Below, in pieces: positions 19,234-27,607 of a DNA stretch of 64,000 nt. The notes beneath the pieces were generated by a model. It was not told the origin of the DNA, made no database searches, and saw only the letters and a program-made list of their open reading frames with translations. How positions within the stretch are numbered: position 1 is the first letter of the stretch; the number at the start of each line of letters is the position of its first letter. The stretch comes from Streptomyces paludis (GTDB lineage Bacteria > Actinomycetota > Actinomycetes > Streptomycetales > Streptomycetaceae): the NCBI RefSeq assembly GCF_003344965.1, contig NZ_CP031194.1, positions 6,324,001 to 6,388,000 on the forward strand, given 5' to 3'. A program made the position numbers and the translations under genes.

Positions 19234-19263
19234 TTGACTGCTCCGAGTGACGCTCCCTAGCGT
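19234..19263 (+). promoter_or_regulatory. Housekeeping-type promoter before HAD gene
   Basis: TTGACT-N18-TAGCGT is close to the streptomycete HrdB consensus TTGACR-N17/18-TAGRRT. It lies 27 nt after the afsA stop and would drive the phosphatase gene separately from afsA. A 12-bp direct repeat GTGAAGGCATGT (19307-19318 and 19320-19331) lies in the resulting leader. Confidence 0.65.
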
Positions 19264-19389
19264 AGCGATCGTTATGTTCTGCGGCGGCGGCCCGAAACGG
19301 CATTCCGTGAAGGCATGTTGTGAAGGCATGTGACCGCCCGGAACCAGCGCTGCCGCGAACAGGGCATTTCCCGAACGGAAAAAAATCGG

Positions 19390-20115
19390 ATGACAGCTCA
19401 ACGCATCCTTTCCTGGACCCCCGCCGCCATCGTCTTCGACTGCGACGGCACTCTCATGGACACCGAATGCCACTGGCAGGACGCCCGCATTCACGCGCTG
19501 CGGGAGTACGGATTCACCCCCATGCCCGGCTTCGCCGAACGGGCCAAGGGGCTGCACTACACGGAATGCGGCCTCCTCATGGCCGAGGAGGCCGGCCGGC
19601 CCGAACTCGGCGACGAGCTGACCGGCCGGCTTCTCGCGCACTTCCGCGCACTCGTCGACGACAACCCCCTGACCATGCCCGGCGCCCCCGAACTCGTCGC
19701 GGACGCGGCCACGTTCGCGCCGCTCGCGGTCGCCAGCAACTGCCCGCGCGAGGTCGTCGAATCCTGCCTCGGCACCGCCGGGCTGCTCCAGTACTTCGCC
19801 CATATCGTGGTGCCGGACCACGAGACCAGACCCAAGCCCTACCCCGACGTCTATCTCGCCGCCGCCCGGCTCTGCGGCGCGGCCCCCGCCGACACCCTCG
19901 CGGTCGAGGACTCCCATGTCGGGATCCAGGCCGCCGAACGGGCCGGGATGCGCATCCTGGGCGTCGGCCCCTGGCCCGGTGACCGTACGGTCGAGCTGGT
20001 CGATCTCTGGGTCCGCTCGCTGGACGAGCCCGAGGTGCGCGGCTGGGCCGGCGGTCACGTACCGACCCAGTTCTCTCCCGCCCACGCGCCCTCGCGGGAA
20101 ATCGGCCTACCATGA
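19390..20115 (+). CDS. HAD-family phosphatase, possible butyrolactone-pathway phosphatase
   Basis: A 241-residue HAD-IA hydrolase of the beta-phosphoglucomutase-like group. Motif I is VFDCDGTLMDTE, motif II SNCPREVV, motif III lysine in RPKPYPDVYL, and motif IV VEDSHVGIQAAE. It follows the afsA homologue. The A-factor pathway needs removal of a phosphate after AfsA and the reductase, so this enzyme may act there; that is inferred from adjacency, and HAD enzymes of this type have many sugar-phosphate substrates. ATG at 19390 is preferred over an upstream in-frame GTG at 19330. Confidence 0.88.
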   Translation: MTAQRILSWTPAAIVFDCDGTLMDTECHWQDARIHALREYGFTPMPGFAERAKGLHYTECGLLMAEEAGRPELGDELTGRLLAHFRALVDDNPLTMPGAPELVADAATFAPLAVASNCPREVVESCLGTAGLLQYFAHIVVPDHETRPKPYPDVYLAAARLCGAAPADTLAVEDSHVGIQAAERAGMRILGVGPWPGDRTVELVDLWVRSLDEPEVRGWAGGHVPTQFSPAHAPSREIGLP

Positions 20116-20155
20116 ACGACGAGGACATATCCACCGCGCAGGGAGATGGCCACGG

Positions 20156-20584
20156 ATGGACGAGGACCGCGCCGGCCGTCTTGTCGCCGCACTGCGCGCC
20201 CGGGGTGTGCCGGCCCACTTGGCCCACCTCGGTGTCTACCGGTGCGGGGTGCAGATCGTGCTCCCCGGCGGCGGTGAGGCCGTCTGGGACTACGACCCCG
20301 GGATGGGGCTGCGCGCCGAGGTGGTGGAGGACGGCGTCCTGGTCGGATTCGTCCCGCAGGTGAGCGGCTCGGCGGACTTCACCGAGGAGCGGCTCGTCGC
20401 CGTCATCGCCGCCACCCGTTACGACCGCGAGGCGCTGAGCACCCCGGTGGACAGCGGCACCGAACCGGACGGCACGGGCGGCGACGGTACGGGCCTGCCG
20501 TACCGGGACACCGGCCCCGCCTTCCTCTCCCGGGCGCGCCGCCGCCGGCTCCGGCTGCCGAGGTGGCCCCGCCGGCCGTGGTGA
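20156..20584 (+). CDS. Conserved-looking protein of unknown function
   Basis: A 142-residue protein, not recognised. The N-terminal 95 residues look folded (RLVAALRARGVPAHLAHLGV, then GGGEAVWDYDPGMGLRAEVVEDG, alternating strands and a closing helix LVAVIAATRYD). The C-terminus is a Gly/Thr/Asp linker and a very basic Arg/Leu/Pro tail, which could bind nucleic acid or membrane phosphates. GGGAGA lies 9 nt upstream of the ATG. Only 40 nt separate it from the HAD gene, so co-transcription is possible. Confidence 0.65.
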   Translation: MDEDRAGRLVAALRARGVPAHLAHLGVYRCGVQIVLPGGGEAVWDYDPGMGLRAEVVEDGVLVGFVPQVSGSADFTEERLVAVIAATRYDREALSTPVDSGTEPDGTGGDGTGLPYRDTGPAFLSRARRRRLRLPRWPRRPW

Positions 20585-20698
20585 CCCGGCCGCATCGGCT
20601 CCGTACATAGGTACGGGTACGGTCCTCCGTCACGCGGTCGGCTGCTGTTTCCGCCGATTCGCCCCGGGCGCCCGGTCCGAGTGGGCATGCTGAGGGAC

Positions 20699-21877
20699 AT
20701 GGCTGAGCATGGTGAGAACGTGCCCGCGTACCGCACGATCCGGGTGGCGGGCCCGGAAGGACCGGTCGAGGCGGTGGCGGACGCGGCGGCGTGGCAGGCA
20801 CGTATGGCGTATCCGGACATCCTCTCGGCCGGCGGCCCGCTCTTCGGCGTGGTGCGCGAGCGCGAGGAGGGCGGCTGGGAGCTGATCACACCGTTCTCCG
20901 GCACGGCTCCGCAGGACGCCCGGGACAGCATGGGCTCCCAGTTCCGGATGCTGGCGAAGCGGTGCGAGGAGGACGGTGACACCGACGCGCTCCAGGAGTG
21001 TCTGCGCGCGGCCGAGCGCACGGAGTGGGAGACCGACGACGAGGTGACCCTGCTCGGCACGCGCTACCGGGTCGCCCGCGCGGAGTGTTTTCTGCGCTCG
21101 GGCCCGGACGGACCGGAGCCGCCGCGCCCCACCGACCCCGACCCGATGGAACCGGGCGAGTCGCACCGGGCCCCGGACCCCTCGACCGGCTTCGTCTTCG
21201 ATCCGGTCATCGCCACCGGTATGTCCGCGGGCATCCTCAAGGCCGAACTCCTCTCGCTCGTACCGAAGCCGGGCACCGTGCCCGGCGCCATGCGCGAGGA
21301 CGCGCTGACCGCCGCGCTGACCCACCCCGGCGGAGTACTGCTGCCCGCCGCCTTCATGACCGCGGAGAAGATCCACGGCCACTGGCGGCCCAGCTCCGTC
21401 CCCCACCACACCACACCGCAGAGCGCGCGCGACACCCTCGCCATGGCGCTGCGTGTGAAGATCCCCTGGAAGCGCGGGCTCGGGCCGCGCGAGCGCGCCC
21501 CGTACTCCGCCACCGCGGACCGGCTCGACGCCGAGCGCTGCGACGAACTGACCGTCGAGGGAAGTCACTTCAGGGTCGTACGGGTCGAACGCCTGGTCCG
21601 TATCGGCCCCGAGGGCCCGGAGGGACCCCGGCCCGCCGACCTCGACCCGCAGCCGCCGGTGATGGTCCAGCACCAACAGGACGTCGCGAGCGGCCTGATC
21701 CCGGCGGACGGCACACCGGACGGCGAGGACGCCGGCCCCGTCGAACTCGACCCCAGCACCCAGCGGCTGGCCGCGCTCGTCGGCGAGGAGGAGGCCCGCC
21801 GCAAGCGGCTGCGGACGGAGGGGCCACCGGCGGGCCGGTCGCCCGAGTCCGGCGAGTCCGGCGCTGACGGTTCCTGA
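20699..21877 (+). CDS. DUF5954-like protein
   Basis: A 392-residue protein resembling the streptomycete DUF5954 group. It opens VPAYRTIRVAGPEGPVEAVADAAAW and has two similar segments: ITPFSGTAPQDARDSMG with LGTRYRVARAECFLRSGPDGPE near residues 65-145, and HHTTPQSARDTLAMALRV with VEGSHFRVVRVERLVRIGPEGPE near 240-310. This internal duplication is plain to see. It has no signal peptide, membrane helix or catalytic motif. The C-terminus is charged and disordered. Starts at 20681 (GTG) and 20687 are also in frame; the true start is uncertain. Function unknown. Confidence 0.75.
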   Translation: MAEHGENVPAYRTIRVAGPEGPVEAVADAAAWQARMAYPDILSAGGPLFGVVREREEGGWELITPFSGTAPQDARDSMGSQFRMLAKRCEEDGDTDALQECLRAAERTEWETDDEVTLLGTRYRVARAECFLRSGPDGPEPPRPTDPDPMEPGESHRAPDPSTGFVFDPVIATGMSAGILKAELLSLVPKPGTVPGAMREDALTAALTHPGGVLLPAAFMTAEKIHGHWRPSSVPHHTTPQSARDTLAMALRVKIPWKRGLGPRERAPYSATADRLDAERCDELTVEGSHFRVVRVERLVRIGPEGPEGPRPADLDPQPPVMVQHQQDVASGLIPADGTPDGEDAGPVELDPSTQRLAALVGEEEARRKRLRTEGPPAGRSPESGESGADGS

Positions 21878-21896
21878 TGGGGCGTCAGATCCGCTG

Positions 21897-22760
21897 TCAG
21901 CAGCGCTCGTTGACATGGCCCGGCTCGCCCGCCGGTACGAGGTCACGGTCGCGCAGGACGACCATCAGCCGCTTGCCCCAGTCCCGGCACGCCACGGTGA
22001 GATCCTTCCGGCGGTACTCGATCACCAGCACCTTGTCGTCGTACGCGTCCGCGTAGGCCCCGCACTCCTGGTAGCGGGCACACTCCTCGGCGATGGCGAA
22101 GTCGAACCCCAGCTCCGTCCGCAGCTTCGCCATCTCCGCGGCGTTCTTCTGGCCGATGGCCAGTCCCGCCCGGTGCGCGCGCGCCGACAGCAGCTTGGCG
22201 AAGGCGGCGGCCTGCGCGCGGTCCAGCAGCCCGTCCGAGCGCAGATACGAGTCCAGATTGTCGGCGTCGATCCCCGCGAACCCGTCCTTCGCGCAGCCGT
22301 CGAACCAGCCGCCGACGATCCCTGCCAGCCGTTCGCGCCGGTCGGCGGTGGAGATGTCCAGCAGCGGTTCCTGCCAGTCCTCGTCGATGACGAGATCACC
22401 GTCCGCGCTGCGGAGCAGCAGATCCGGGTGCTTCTTCTCCCACCAGTCGATGGCGTCGGGCTGCGCCTGATAGGCGTTGACGTAACAGATGTTGTACGCG
22501 CCGGACGCCGGGTCGGGGTCCGCCGTACGGTCCCGGACCACGGTGCGCACCCCCTCGGGCGGGTCGTACGGGCCGCCCAGCTGATAGTCGAACGGCTGCT
22601 CAGGCAGCTGCCGCACGGGGCCGGCCGTGCTCTTCCCGGGTGTGGGCTTCGAGGCGGCGGGCTCGTCCGCGGTGTCCGCGGAGGTACAGCCGGACAGCGC
22701 GAGCGCGAGGGTGAGCAGCAGGGGTGCCACCGCGGTGCGGGTGGCGGGGAGGAACGGCAC
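21897..22760 (-). CDS. GH114-type endo-alpha-1,4-polygalactosaminidase lipoprotein
   Basis: A 287-residue lipoprotein: signal peptide, lipobox LALSGC and a Pro/Thr-rich linker precede a TIM-barrel domain of glycoside hydrolase family 114. Hallmarks are FDYQLGGPYDPP, ICYVNAYQAQ, DGFAGIDADNLDSY and FAIAEECARYQEC, the last two holding the family's conserved acidic residues. Characterised members cleave alpha-1,4-linked galactosamine polymers. It lies 91 nt downstream of a sugar ABC permease on the same strand, so it may belong to that uptake operon and supply its substrate at the cell surface. GTG at 22760 gives a normal signal peptide. Confidence 0.85.
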   Translation of the reverse strand: MPFLPATRTAVAPLLLTLALALSGCTSADTADEPAASKPTPGKSTAGPVRQLPEQPFDYQLGGPYDPPEGVRTVVRDRTADPDPASGAYNICYVNAYQAQPDAIDWWEKKHPDLLLRSADGDLVIDEDWQEPLLDISTADRRERLAGIVGGWFDGCAKDGFAGIDADNLDSYLRSDGLLDRAQAAAFAKLLSARAHRAGLAIGQKNAAEMAKLRTELGFDFAIAEECARYQECGAYADAYDDKVLVIEYRRKDLTVACRDWGKRLMVVLRDRDLVPAGEPGHVNERC

Positions 22761-22768
22761 AGGGGCGC

Positions 22769-22800
22769 CTTGACGTCGGAGGGGCGGCGGACACGTCAAG
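22769..22800. promoter_or_regulatory. Inverted repeat upstream of GH114 gene
   Basis: CTTGACGT (22769-22776) and ACGTCAAG (22793-22800) are perfect inverted arms around 16 nt. The stretch lies between the permease stop and the GH114 start. It could be a hairpin that trims the operon message or an operator; TTGACG on the minus strand is also a possible -35. Confidence 0.35.
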
Positions 22801-22851
22801 TTTCCCATCGTGTCCACCGCCCCCACACGCGCGGTCACTCCCGCGCCCCGG

Positions 22852-23832
22852 TCACTCCTTGACGGCCCCCGAGTTGGCGCCGTTCACGAAGTAGCGCTGG
22901 AAGCAGAAGAACAGCGCCGCGACCGGCAGTGTCGACAGCAGCGCCGCGGCCAGCTTCAGCGGATACTGCGTCCCGCCGCCCAGACCGCCCGAGACGAACC
23001 GGGCCAGGCCCGTGGTCAGCGTCTCGTACTGGCCGGACTGGGTGGCCACCAGGAAGTGCGTGAACTCGTTCCACGAGCCCTGGAACGACAGGATCGTCAG
23101 GGTGATCAGCGCGGGCCGCGCCATCGGCAGCACCACCGACCAGAACACCCGGAACACCCCCGCCCCGTCGACCCGCGCCGCCTCCTCCACCTCGCGCGGC
23201 ACCGACTCGAAGAACTGCTTCATGATGAAGATGCCCGCCGCGTCCACCAGCAGCGGCACGATCATCGCGGTGTACGTGTCGAAGATGCCGAAGGTGTTCA
23301 GCACCAGGAACTTCGGGATCAGCAGCGCCACCCCCGGCACCGCCATCACCGCGAGCACGAAGCCGAACAGCAGCGAACGGCCCCGGAAGCGCAGCCGCGC
23401 CAGCGCGTACCCCGCCATCGAGTCGAACAGCACCCGCCCGGCCGTCACCAGCACCGCCACCAGCGCCGAGTTGGAGAGCCAGCGCAGGAACGGCACCCCC
23501 TGCGCCGACTCGCTCAGCCCGAACAGCCGCTGGTAGGCGGCCGTCGTCGGGGTCGTGGGCAGCAGCGCCAGCGGATGCGCCGCCGCGTCCGGGTCCGTCT
23601 TGAACCCCGTCACCAACTGGAGCGCGAAGGGCAGCAGATAGAGCAGCCCGACCCCCACCACCAGGCCGTAGCCCAGCACCCGCGCCGGGACCGGGAAGCG
23701 GGTCAGGACGGGCCGGGACCCGGCGCGCGCCGCGGCGCGCCGGCGGGCCCGCTCGGCCCGCCGGTCCGTGTCCGTAACCCTGCCCGTGCTCCGGTCCGTG
23801 CTCCGGTCCGTATCCGTACCGGTGGCGGTCAT
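22852..23832 (-). CDS. Carbohydrate ABC transporter permease (MalG type)
   Basis: A 326-residue integral membrane permease of the carbohydrate uptake transporter-1 family. Six hydrophobic helices follow a 45-residue Arg/Asp/Thr-rich cytoplasmic extension. The EAA loop for the ATPase reads EEAARVDGAGVFRVFWSVVLP. Its ATG overlaps the stop of the partner permease by 4 nt (ATGA). No ATPase gene is in the cluster; in streptomycetes a shared MsiK-type ATPase encoded elsewhere serves such transporters. Confidence 0.92.
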   Translation of the reverse strand: MTATGTDTDRSTDRSTGRVTDTDRRAERARRRAAARAGSRPVLTRFPVPARVLGYGLVVGVGLLYLLPFALQLVTGFKTDPDAAAHPLALLPTTPTTAAYQRLFGLSESAQGVPFLRWLSNSALVAVLVTAGRVLFDSMAGYALARLRFRGRSLLFGFVLAVMAVPGVALLIPKFLVLNTFGIFDTYTAMIVPLLVDAAGIFIMKQFFESVPREVEEAARVDGAGVFRVFWSVVLPMARPALITLTILSFQGSWNEFTHFLVATQSGQYETLTTGLARFVSGGLGGGTQYPLKLAAALLSTLPVAALFFCFQRYFVNGANSGAVKE

Positions 23833-24980
23833 CGCTTCCTCCCGGAGCGCTCGCCGCGTTCCCGCAGCGCCCAGCGCTGGAACACGGTCAGACAGAGGAT
23901 CAGGGCGAGCAGGATGAACGCGATCGCCGCGCCCTGGCCGAAGTCCGCGTTGTCGAAGCCCGAGGAGTACGACAGGAACGCGGGCGTCAGCGTGGTGTTG
24001 CCCGGGGCGCCCTGGCCCATCACGTACACCTGGTCGAAGACCTGCCAGGTGGAGATCAGCCCCAGGGTGAGCACGAGGAACAGCACGGGACGCAGCGCGG
24101 GCAGTGTCACGTACCGCAGCAGCTGGCGGCGGTTGACGCCCTCCAGGGCCGCCGCCTCCTCCAGCTCGCGCGGGATGTCCTGGAGCGCCGCGAGGAAGAT
24201 CAGCATGAAGGTGCCGGACGTGGTCCAGACCGCCAGCAGGATGATCGTGCACATCGCGACCGAGGGGCCCGACAGCCACTCGAACCACGACAGTCCCATG
24301 AACGAGTGGTCCGCCAGGACGCCCGTCGGTTTCTCGGGGTCGACGACACCGAGATCGCCCAGGACCATCGAGAGCACACCGCGCGGGTCGGCGAACCAGT
24401 TCGGCCCCTTGATCCCGATCCAGGACAACAGGGAGTTGACCGCCCCGCTGCCCTGGAAGAGGAAGAGGAACACCGTCGAGACGGCGATGGAGCTGGTGAC
24501 CGACGGGAAGAAGAACGTCGTCCGGAGGGCTCCCCGGGCGCGCAGGATCTTCTGGTTGACGATCAGCGCCAGACTCAGCGCCACGATCGTCTGGAGCGGC
24601 ACGGTGAGCAGCACGTAGTACGCGTTGTTCCGCAGCGATGTCGCGAAGAGTGTGCGGTCGAGCCCGTCCTCGGTGAGCAGCGCCCGGTAGTTGTCCAGAC
24701 CCACGAAGTCGGCCTGGCCGCTGAACGGATTGGACTGCCCGTCCCAGTGCAGCAGGCTGACCCAGAGCGCCATCAGGATGGGCAGCACCAGGAACAGACC
24801 GAGGACGATCACCATGGGGCTGACGAAGAGCCAGCCCCAGAAGCCTTCCCCACGACGGCCCGTGCGCGGGGCACGGTCACGGGCCGTCGGGGGCGTACCG
24901 GCCGCGCCGGGCGAGTCAGGTTCGCCCGGTGCGCCGGTCGTGCGGGGCGCGCTGCGAGCGCGCGTGGTGGAGAGCGCCAT
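23829..24980 (-). CDS. Carbohydrate ABC transporter permease (MalF type)
   Basis: A 383-residue membrane permease with a disordered 45-residue N-terminus and six helices. The ATPase-docking loop reads EEAAALEGVNRRQLLRYVTLP. Residues about 190-250 form an extra periplasmic segment between helices 3 and 4, which is longer than usual for the family. The start is 5 nt downstream of the binding-protein stop, so the three transport genes form one operon. Confidence 0.92.
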   Translation of the reverse strand: MALSTTRARSAPRTTGAPGEPDSPGAAGTPPTARDRAPRTGRRGEGFWGWLFVSPMVIVLGLFLVLPILMALWVSLLHWDGQSNPFSGQADFVGLDNYRALLTEDGLDRTLFATSLRNNAYYVLLTVPLQTIVALSLALIVNQKILRARGALRTTFFFPSVTSSIAVSTVFLFLFQGSGAVNSLLSWIGIKGPNWFADPRGVLSMVLGDLGVVDPEKPTGVLADHSFMGLSWFEWLSGPSVAMCTIILLAVWTTSGTFMLIFLAALQDIPRELEEAAALEGVNRRQLLRYVTLPALRPVLFLVLTLGLISTWQVFDQVYVMGQGAPGNTTLTPAFLSYSSGFDNADFGQGAAIAFILLALILCLTVFQRWALRERGERSGRKR

Positions 24981-24985
24981 CGGGC

Positions 24986-26230
24986 TCAGTTGCCCTTCGC
25001 GATCGCCTGTTCACCGTTGCGCTGGAGGTCGCCGAGGATCTTCTTCGGGTCGGCGGTGCGCAGCGACTGGAGGTCGGTGTTGAACTGGCTGAGCACCTTG
25101 TCGAAGCCGGCGATCGTCACCGGGCCCTGCGCGTAGGCGCTGCCGTCGACCCAGGCCTTGGCGGCCGGGTGCTTCTCCGCGTACGTCTTCAGCGCGTCGG
25201 CGCGCGACGGCATGACACCGAACGCGTCGGCGAAGGCGTTCTGCTGCTTCGCGGAGGTGAGGTACTTCACCAGGTCGACCCCGGCCGCGCGGTGCTTGCT
25301 GTCCTTGGCGACGCCCCAGCAGTTGCTGTACGCGAGCGTGCCCTGGCCTGCCGGGCCCGCGGGCAGCGGCGCGATGGCGTACTTGACGTCCGGGTAGTCG
25401 AGCTTCATGCCGCCGTCGAGCCAGTTGCCCTCGATGGTCATCGCGGCCTTGCCCTTGCCGAGCGCCTCGCCGCCCCAGCTGGTGTCGACCTGCTTGGCGA
25501 ACTTCATCGAGCCGGACTTCAGCAGCGACTGGACGAAGGTGAGCCCTTCGACGTTGGCCGCGCTGTCGGCGGTCATCTTCCGCTGGTCCGTGTCCGTGAT
25601 CCAGCCGCCCGCCTCCTTCATGAAGACCCCGAGCCGCTGGTACTCGTCGCTGGTGACCAGACCGGTGACCCCGCCGCCGGTGAGCTTCGTGGCGACCGAC
25701 TTCAGCTCGGCCCAGGTCTTCGGGTAGTCCTTCTCCGTCAGCCCGGCCTTCTTCCACAGGCCGGTGTTGATGGCGAGACCGAGGGTGGAGGTGTCCTTGG
25801 GCAGACACACCAGCTTGCCGTCGTACGAGAACGAGGCGCGCAGCTGCTCGGAGAAGACGTCCTTGTCGGCTATCTCGTCGCCGTACGGGTACAGCGAGCC
25901 GCCCTTGGCGTAGTTCGCGAACTGGTCGGAGTTGACGTAGAAGACATCCGGCGGCTTGTGGCCCGCGAAGGACTGCGCGAGCTGCTGGTTCATGTCCTTG
26001 GCGACCTCGACGGTCACCGAGTTGCCGGACTTCTCGGCGTACGCGGCGGCCGCCGCCTTGACCGCCTGGGTCTCGGCGTCCCCCGAGGTGGCGATCAGGA
26101 CCGTCAGCTTCTGTTGGGCGGCCTTGTCCTGGACCGCGCCGTCGCCGCTGTCGAAGTTGGACGAGCAGCCGGTGGCGGTCAGCAGCGCCGCGCAGGTGGC
26201 GAGGGCGGCGACGGCCGTGCGGGTGACCAT
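24986..26230 (-). CDS. Sugar ABC transporter substrate-binding lipoprotein
   Basis: A 414-residue extracellular solute-binding protein (family 1). The signal peptide ends in lipobox TATGC, so it is tethered to the membrane. Binding-fold marks include TSGDAETQAVKAAAAAYAEK, PDVFYVNSDQF, MTIEGNWLDGG and AYSNCWGVAKDSKHR. GGAGGAA lies just before the ATG at 26230. The ligand cannot be named; linkage with a debranching-type glucosidase and a GH114 enzyme suggests an oligosaccharide. Confidence 0.93.
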   Translation of the reverse strand: MVTRTAVAALATCAALLTATGCSSNFDSGDGAVQDKAAQQKLTVLIATSGDAETQAVKAAAAAYAEKSGNSVTVEVAKDMNQQLAQSFAGHKPPDVFYVNSDQFANYAKGGSLYPYGDEIADKDVFSEQLRASFSYDGKLVCLPKDTSTLGLAINTGLWKKAGLTEKDYPKTWAELKSVATKLTGGGVTGLVTSDEYQRLGVFMKEAGGWITDTDQRKMTADSAANVEGLTFVQSLLKSGSMKFAKQVDTSWGGEALGKGKAAMTIEGNWLDGGMKLDYPDVKYAIAPLPAGPAGQGTLAYSNCWGVAKDSKHRAAGVDLVKYLTSAKQQNAFADAFGVMPSRADALKTYAEKHPAAKAWVDGSAYAQGPVTIAGFDKVLSQFNTDLQSLRTADPKKILGDLQRNGEQAIAKGN

Positions 26231-26284
26231 GAGTTCCTCCATGAAAGATAAGACGTGCGGCTCAGTCGCCCGGAGAAGGGGCGC

Positions 26285-26360
26285 TGTGAAGCGGTGTGGT
26301 GTTCCGGCGGTGTGATCCGGTGGTGTGAAGCGGTGTGGTGTGGTGTGGTGTGTGGTGTGG
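26285..26360. repeat. GT-rich repeat between LacI and binding-protein genes
   Basis: An 18-bp unit TGTGAAGCGGTGTGGTGT occurs at 26285-26302 and again at 26324-26341, and the second copy runs into four more GGTGT/GTGTG units. The strand bias is extreme (almost no C on the plus strand), so the minus-strand transcript is C- and A-rich and unstructured here. It separates the repressor gene from the transport genes. Confidence 0.75.
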
Positions 26361-26372
26361 TCCGGCGCCGGG

Positions 26373-27425
26373 TCAGCCGCCCGGCGGGGGCGGCGCGCTG
26401 TCGCGTACGACGAGCGACGGCGCGAGCAGGACGCGCCCGGGCTCGGCGTCCGGCCGGGCCATCCGGGCCAGCAGCAGCCGTACGCACTCGCGGCCCACCG
26501 CCTCCAGCGGCTGGGCCACGGTGGACAGACCGGGGGAGAGCAGCGCGGCGGTGGGCGAGTCGTCGAAGCCGATGACGGCGACATCCGCGCCGGGCCGGGC
26601 GCCGCGGTCGCGCAGCGCCTGGTAACAGCCCATCGCGAGCGCGTCGCTGGCGGCGACCACCGCCGTCGCGCCCGCGTCGAGAAGCGGACCGGCGGCCTCG
26701 CGCGCCGCGGCGATGTCGTCGACGCTCTCGGCGCGCCGGCCGCGTACCGGCAGGGTGTGCCGGCGCATCGCGCGCTGCCAGCCCGCCGCGCGGTCGTCGC
26801 CGACGCCGGAGCCGCGCGGCCAGCCGAGGAAGGCGATCCGGCGGTGGCCGAGACCCACCAGATGCTCCACCGCCGCGTCCGTGCCCGAGGCGCCGTCCAC
26901 ATCGGCCCAGTCGCCGATCTGCCGGCCCGACCACATCCGGCCGAAGCCCACGAACGGCACACCGCGCTTGGCCAGCCACGCCTGGCGCGGGTCGCCCCGG
27001 TCCGTACCGCTCAGCACGAAACCGTCGACGCTGTGCAGATCAAGCAGTTCCTCGTGGCCGTCGAGACTGGCGCGGCCCGGCGGCGAGGCGAACAGCAGGA
27101 TCCGGTAACCGGCCTCGTCGGCCGCCTCGGACAGCGCGTGCAGGAAGCGGTCCATGACCGGCGCGGAGAGGCCCGGCGCGGTGGGGCGTATCCCGTACCC
27201 GATGAGTTTGCTGGAGCGGGTGCGCAGCGTCTGGGCCGCGCGGTGCGGCCGGTAGCCCATCTCCTCGACGGCCCGGCTGACGCGCTCCAGCGTCTCGGGG
27301 CGCAGCAGCCCCGGCGAGTTCAGCGCGTTGGAGACGGTCTGCGGGGAGACCCCGGCCCGGCGCGCCACCATGGCCAGGGTCACGGGACCGGCCTTTGCCG
27401 CGGGGGTGTGGGCGGGGCGGGACAT
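26373..27425 (-). CDS. LacI-family repressor of saccharide uptake and debranching genes
   Basis: A 350-residue LacI/GalR regulator with helix-turn-helix TLAMVARRAGVSPQTVSNAL, hinge RAAQTLRTRSSKLIGYGIR and effector domain ending VIGFDDSPTAALLSPGLSTVAQPL. It heads the minus-strand transporter genes and diverges from the debranching-enzyme gene. Two near-identical palindromes in the intergenic region (27522 and 27573) are its probable operators, so it likely represses both directions and itself. Confidence 0.92.
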   Translation of the reverse strand: MSRPAHTPAAKAGPVTLAMVARRAGVSPQTVSNALNSPGLLRPETLERVSRAVEEMGYRPHRAAQTLRTRSSKLIGYGIRPTAPGLSAPVMDRFLHALSEAADEAGYRILLFASPPGRASLDGHEELLDLHSVDGFVLSGTDRGDPRQAWLAKRGVPFVGFGRMWSGRQIGDWADVDGASGTDAAVEHLVGLGHRRIAFLGWPRGSGVGDDRAAGWQRAMRRHTLPVRGRRAESVDDIAAAREAAGPLLDAGATAVVAASDALAMGCYQALRDRGARPGADVAVIGFDDSPTAALLSPGLSTVAQPLEAVGRECVRLLLARMARPDAEPGRVLLAPSLVVRDSAPPPPGG

Positions 27426-27521
27426 GACTCTCTCCGGACGTTTGGGTGAGACGACGAGCAGGCGACAGGCAGGCGCCGAGCACGCGACCGGTTCAGGTGA
27501 CGTGTTCAGGCGATGAGTTTA

Positions 27522-27535
27522 TTGGAGCGTTCCAA
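27522..27535. promoter_or_regulatory. LacI operator O1
   Basis: TTGGAGCGTTCCAA is a near-perfect 14-bp palindrome with a central CG, the usual LacI-family form. It is the exact reverse complement of the second site at 27573. It lies 97 nt upstream of the repressor start and just upstream of the -35 element of the divergent glucosidase gene. Confidence 0.8.
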
Positions 27536-27540
27536 TGCCA

Positions 27541-27570
27541 TTGTCAACGGGCTGAAGTCGTCGTTAGGGT
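27541..27570 (+). promoter_or_regulatory. Promoter of debranching-enzyme gene
   Basis: TTGTCA-N18-TAGGGT fits the streptomycete housekeeping consensus well (TAGRRT -10). The predicted start near 27577 falls inside operator O2, and O1 ends 5 nt before the -35, so the promoter is bracketed by repressor sites. Confidence 0.7.
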
Positions 27571-27572
27571 TC

Positions 27573-27586
27573 TTGGAACGCTCCAA
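27573..27586. promoter_or_regulatory. LacI operator O2
   Basis: TTGGAACGCTCCAA overlaps the expected transcription start of the glucosidase gene. Its centre is 51 bp from that of O1, close to five helical turns, so two bound dimers would lie on the same DNA face. Confidence 0.8.
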
Positions 27587-27607
27587 TGACTGAGAGGTTC
27601 TGCTCTG

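Noticed and set aside
26285..26360. Possible CRISPR-like or mobile-element end
   Set aside because: The repeat is a short GT-rich low-complexity block with two 18-bp copies, no regular spacers and no terminal inverted repeats.
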